NCBI GenBank assembly: GCA_964509845.1
Contig: CAZDZG010000027.1
Span: forward strand, 1-14,815
Origin: WYZ-LMO6 sp964509845
Lineage (GTDB): Archaea > Hadarchaeota > Hadarchaeia > Hadarchaeales > WYZ-LMO6
Reading direction: 5' to 3'
DNA length: 14,815 bases
The notes under the pieces were generated by a model. The model was not told where the DNA came from. It saw only the letters and a program-made list of their open reading frames with translations, and made no database searches. The number at the start of each line of letters is the position of its first letter. Position 1 is the stretch's first letter. The translations under genes and the position numbers were made by a program. Below, piece by piece: positions 12,886 to 14,815 of the stretch.

Positions 12886-14815
12886 TCATCCCCCCTTCAC
12901 CTGCTTGAGGAGGCCCTCGGGATCCTGGTAGTACTGCTGGATGACCTTCCCCACCTCGAAGACGTTCCTTATTCCCCTCTCCCTCATCCACTCCAGCACC
13001 GCCGCCCTCCGCTTGAGCTCGGCCTCTATCTCCTGCCCGCTCCTCCCGCTCAGCTCCGAGAGCACCTGCTTGAACTTGAGGGGGACGCCCGTGGGCTCCA
13101 CCCTGTCCGTCCTGGGGTTCCAGCGGTAGATCCTGCTAAGCTGGGGCCTCCCGCCCTCGAGCCCCGTCACCTCCGCTATCTCCACGATCCTGCGGATGTG
13201 TCCCTTCTGCCTGTGATAGATACGCTGGAGCATCACCACCACGTCGAGGGCGGGTATCATGATGGGGGGAACGCTCATGGGGGGTTCGGTGAGGCGGGTG
13301 ATGGTCTCGGCCGCGCTGTTGGCGTGCAGGGTCCCCATGCAGTTGGAGACCAGCAGCCCGTTGGCCTCGTAGTTGTGATCCTCCTCCACGGTCAGATCGT
13401 AAACGTACCTCTCCCCCACCTCCACCTCCTCCACCCTCAGCACCTCGTCCCAGTAAACATCCGCCTGCGAGAGGAGGAGGAGCTTCCCCGCCCTGAGGGC
13501 GGCCTCCTCCTTTCCCAGGGCCCTGGCCCTCTCCCAGAGCACCTCCGCCAGGGCGCCCAGCGCCTCCCTACCCACTCTCCTGATCCTCCCCTTCTCCAGG
13601 TGCCTGAGCAGGCTCTCGCTCACCTGAACACCCTTACCCCTCGCCAGTCTGGCGAGTTCGGCTATGGAGAGCCCCAGTCCCTCCCGCAGGTCCTTCAGCA
13701 CCTTGGGTGCGGGTATCTTGTCCAGCTGGATTCCGCGAGTCTTCTGCCTCGATAGGATTCTCTTCAGGGCCTCCCTCTTCCTGGAGTGCCGCAGGGGGAT
13801 GACCTCCGCGAACCTCCTCAGGTTCTCCACCCCCCTGAGTATCACCCTGCAGAGTTCTGTCCTGCCGGATCCGCGATGGGGATGGGTCTTCACCACCGGT
13901 AGCATCCCGAGTCTCTGAAGGGCATAACCCACCTCGAAGGCAGCCCCCTTGCTCTTGGTCACGAAGATCACCGCCGGTTGCTTCGGGTCCACCGAGGCGT
14001 CGGCATCGAAAAGCCCCGCCAGGAAGTGCGCGAGGTTCTCGTCATCCGAACCCAGCACCAGGGGGGGAAGCCTCCAGCCGTCGGACTTCTCACCCCTCGG
14101 CAGGTTGAACATGTCGACCAGCATCTCCGAGAGGATTTTCGACCCCACCCTCAGCAGATACCACCCCCCATGGACCTGGGGTCTGAACTCGGCGGTGGGG
14201 AGGTAGGACCTCAGGGCCTCCAAGAAGCCGTCCAGATAGCCCCGGTCGTCGAAGGTGGCGGAGAGGTATCCCTCGGACTCCACGCATCCGTTTCCCAGCA
14301 GGACCCCGAGCAGATAGGAGAGTTTTGGTTCAAGCTCGGGGGGGAGGCGGACGGGATGGGAATTTTGGGAAACCAGGAACTCGGCCTGGAGCAGGTGCTC
14401 CCCCCCGTCGTTGGGGACCCTCCTGTACCTCCGGCCCAGAAGCTCCACCTCCCCGAGGGGATCCGGAATAAGGAGGGACTCGCTGAGCCCCCTGAGGGCC
14501 TCCCTGGGAAGCTCCCTCCTTCCCTTCACGGCTGGAGGTTTCATCATGCACGCCACCCTGTCCCCCCTGACCAGCTCACCGGCCTCCTTCCTCCTGACCT
14601 CCCCCTCCTCATCCAGCACGAAAAGGGGATGGTGATGCGTAAGGTAGATCTCGTGGCCCGCCCTCGTCACCAGCCTCACCAGCTTCTCCCCCTCCCTCAC
14701 CCTCCTCCTCCAGACCCTGCTTACCCTGTGGACGGAGGACCTCAGATCGGGCCCCACGCTCACCACCTCGAAAACATCCTCCGGCGGAAGGTCGATGTAC
14801 TCGAGATCCTTGTAG
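12886..14815 (-). CDS. TadA/VirB11/KlbA-type secretion ATPase interrupted by an intein, N-terminal part outside the window
   Basis: This hexameric cytoplasmic ATPase powers a type IV pilus or type II/IV-like secretion machine with the two membrane proteins encoded next. The frame is open through base 15 of the window's far end (14815) without a stop. Only the C-extein (12886-13341, 151 residues) belongs to the ATPase: it begins CMGTLHANSAAETITRL, the His-box region after Walker B, then PPMSVPPIMIPALDVVVMLQ and GHIRRIVEIAEVTGLEGG, ending in a charged helical tail. Walker A and B lie upstream, outside the window. Residues before the Cys are intein sequence (separate entry). In this partial frame, counting from the GTG codon at 14766, Cys+1 is residue 476. 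The downstream TadC gene follows by one base. Closest family by the intein site and extein is KlbA; archaellum FlaI is less likely because no archaellum genes are seen. Confidence 0.9.
   Translation of the reverse strand, partial: YKDLEYIDLPPEDVFEVVSVGPDLRSSVHRVSRVWRRRVREGEKLVRLVTRAGHEIYLTHHHPLFVLDEEGEVRRKEAGELVRGDRVACMMKPPAVKGRRELPREALRGLSESLLIPDPLGEVELLGRRYRRVPNDGGEHLLQAEFLVSQNSHPVRLPPELEPKLSYLLGVLLGNGCVESEGYLSATFDDRGYLDGFLEALRSYLPTAEFRPQVHGGWYLLRVGSKILSEMLVDMFNLPRGEKSDGWRLPPLVLGSDDENLAHFLAGLFDADASVDPKQPAVIFVTKSKGAAFEVGYALQRLGMLPVVKTHPHRGSGRTELCRVILRGVENLRRFAEVIPLRHSRKREALKRILSRQKTRGIQLDKIPAPKVLKDLREGLGLSIAELARLARGKGVQVSESLLRHLEKGRIRRVGREALGALAEVLWERARALGKEEAALRAGKLLLLSQADVYWDEVLRVEEVEVGERYVYDLTVEEDHNYEANGLLVSNCMGTLHANSAAETITRLTEPPMSVPPIMIPALDVVVMLQRIYHRQKGHIRRIVEIAEVTGLEGGRPQLSRIYRWNPRTDRVEPTGVPLKFKQVLSELSGRSGQEIEAELKRRAAVLEWMRERGIRNVFEVGKVIQQYYQDPEGLLKQVKGG
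13342..14815 (-). mobile_element. LAGLIDADG homing-endonuclease intein at the KlbA insertion site, N-terminus outside the window
   Basis: This is a self-splicing protein insert within the ATPase. Counting residues from the GTG at 14766 (another 16 codons are visible upstream), block B is TRAGHEIYLTHHHP (34-47), with the Thr-X-X-His of the family at 43-46. The endonuclease has motif C LLGVLLGNG (152-160) and motif E LAGLFDADA (249-257). Residues 357-412 look like a helix-turn-helix. Block F is YVYDLTVEEDHNY (454-466) and block G is GLLVSN (470-475), followed by Cys476 of the extein. The RVWRRR segment before block B and the VSN/CMGTL junction match, from memory, the Methanocaldococcus jannaschii KlbA mini-intein, which lacks an N-terminal nucleophile. 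The visible part is 491 residues; by that alignment about 40 more lie outside. Intein identity is secure; nuclease activity is doubtful (motif C has Asn for Asp). Confidence 0.93.

Noticed and set aside
12757..13755. 332-codon open frame on the + strand opposite the secretion ATPase and TadC gene
   Set aside because: It is a Leu/Pro/His-rich shadow; the minus strand has the intein and ATPase motifs.
13342..14815. Possibility that this block is a separate gene or a group I intron with a LAGLIDADG ORF
   Set aside because: The frame continues without a stop into the ATPase, splicing blocks B, F and G are present, and the junction Asn/Cys is intact, so it is a protein-level insert.

Overview
The window is a gene-dense, visibly GC-rich stretch of archaeal chromosome. 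It holds a thermosome (group II chaperonin) subunit, pyruvoyl-dependent arginine decarboxylase, archaeal AMP phosphorylase and the GHMP-type archaeal shikimate kinase. Arginine is written mostly as AGG and coding strands are strongly purine-loaded, which points to a thermophile. PdaD, AMP phosphorylase, a COG2150-type regulator and a KlbA-type intein together point to a euryarchaeal-type lineage. The exact lineage cannot be read from the sequence.

Layout. Positions 1-1422 (+ strand) are the 3' part of a thermosome gene. Everything else lies on the minus strand, read right to left from 14815 to 1430, and the two directions converge at a perfect palindrome at 1423-1439. Minus-strand order: (1) the C-terminal part of a TadA/VirB11/KlbA-type secretion ATPase interrupted by a large intein; (2) two TadC/GspF-type membrane platform proteins; (3) grpE-dnaK-dnaJ; (4) aroA-aroC-aroK and a chorismate mutase fused to an ACT-containing regulator; (5) AMP phosphorylase and pdaD. 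Most junctions are 1-9 bp or overlap (ATGA at aroC/aroK; 25 bp at aroK/mutase). The larger gaps, 43 bp before grpE, 26 bp before aroA and 39 bp before deoA, each hold a TATA-like element 26-32 bp upstream of the start. The long array is therefore probably several stacked transcription units. No stretch over 300 bp lacks a gene, and I saw no tRNA, rRNA, CRISPR array or insertion sequence.

How the genes work together. GrpE, DnaK and DnaJ form a complete Hsp70 machine of bacterial ancestry. The thermosome converges on the far end of the array. AroA, AroC and AroK are three of the last steps of the shikimate pathway, and the fused mutase takes chorismate to prephenate, probably under amino-acid control through its ACT domain. 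AMP phosphorylase starts the archaeal AMP/ribose-1,5-bisphosphate route. PdaD makes agmatine for polyamines and, in many euryarchaea, for agmatidine in tRNA-Ile.

The most notable element is the intein (13342 to beyond 14815). It sits at the same site as the known KlbA inteins, immediately before CMGTLHAN, and ends in Val-Ser-Asn rather than His-Asn. It carries a LAGLIDADG endonuclease whose first motif has Asn in place of the catalytic Asp, plus a helix-turn-helix-like segment. The second most notable is the chorismate mutase/COG2150 fusion.
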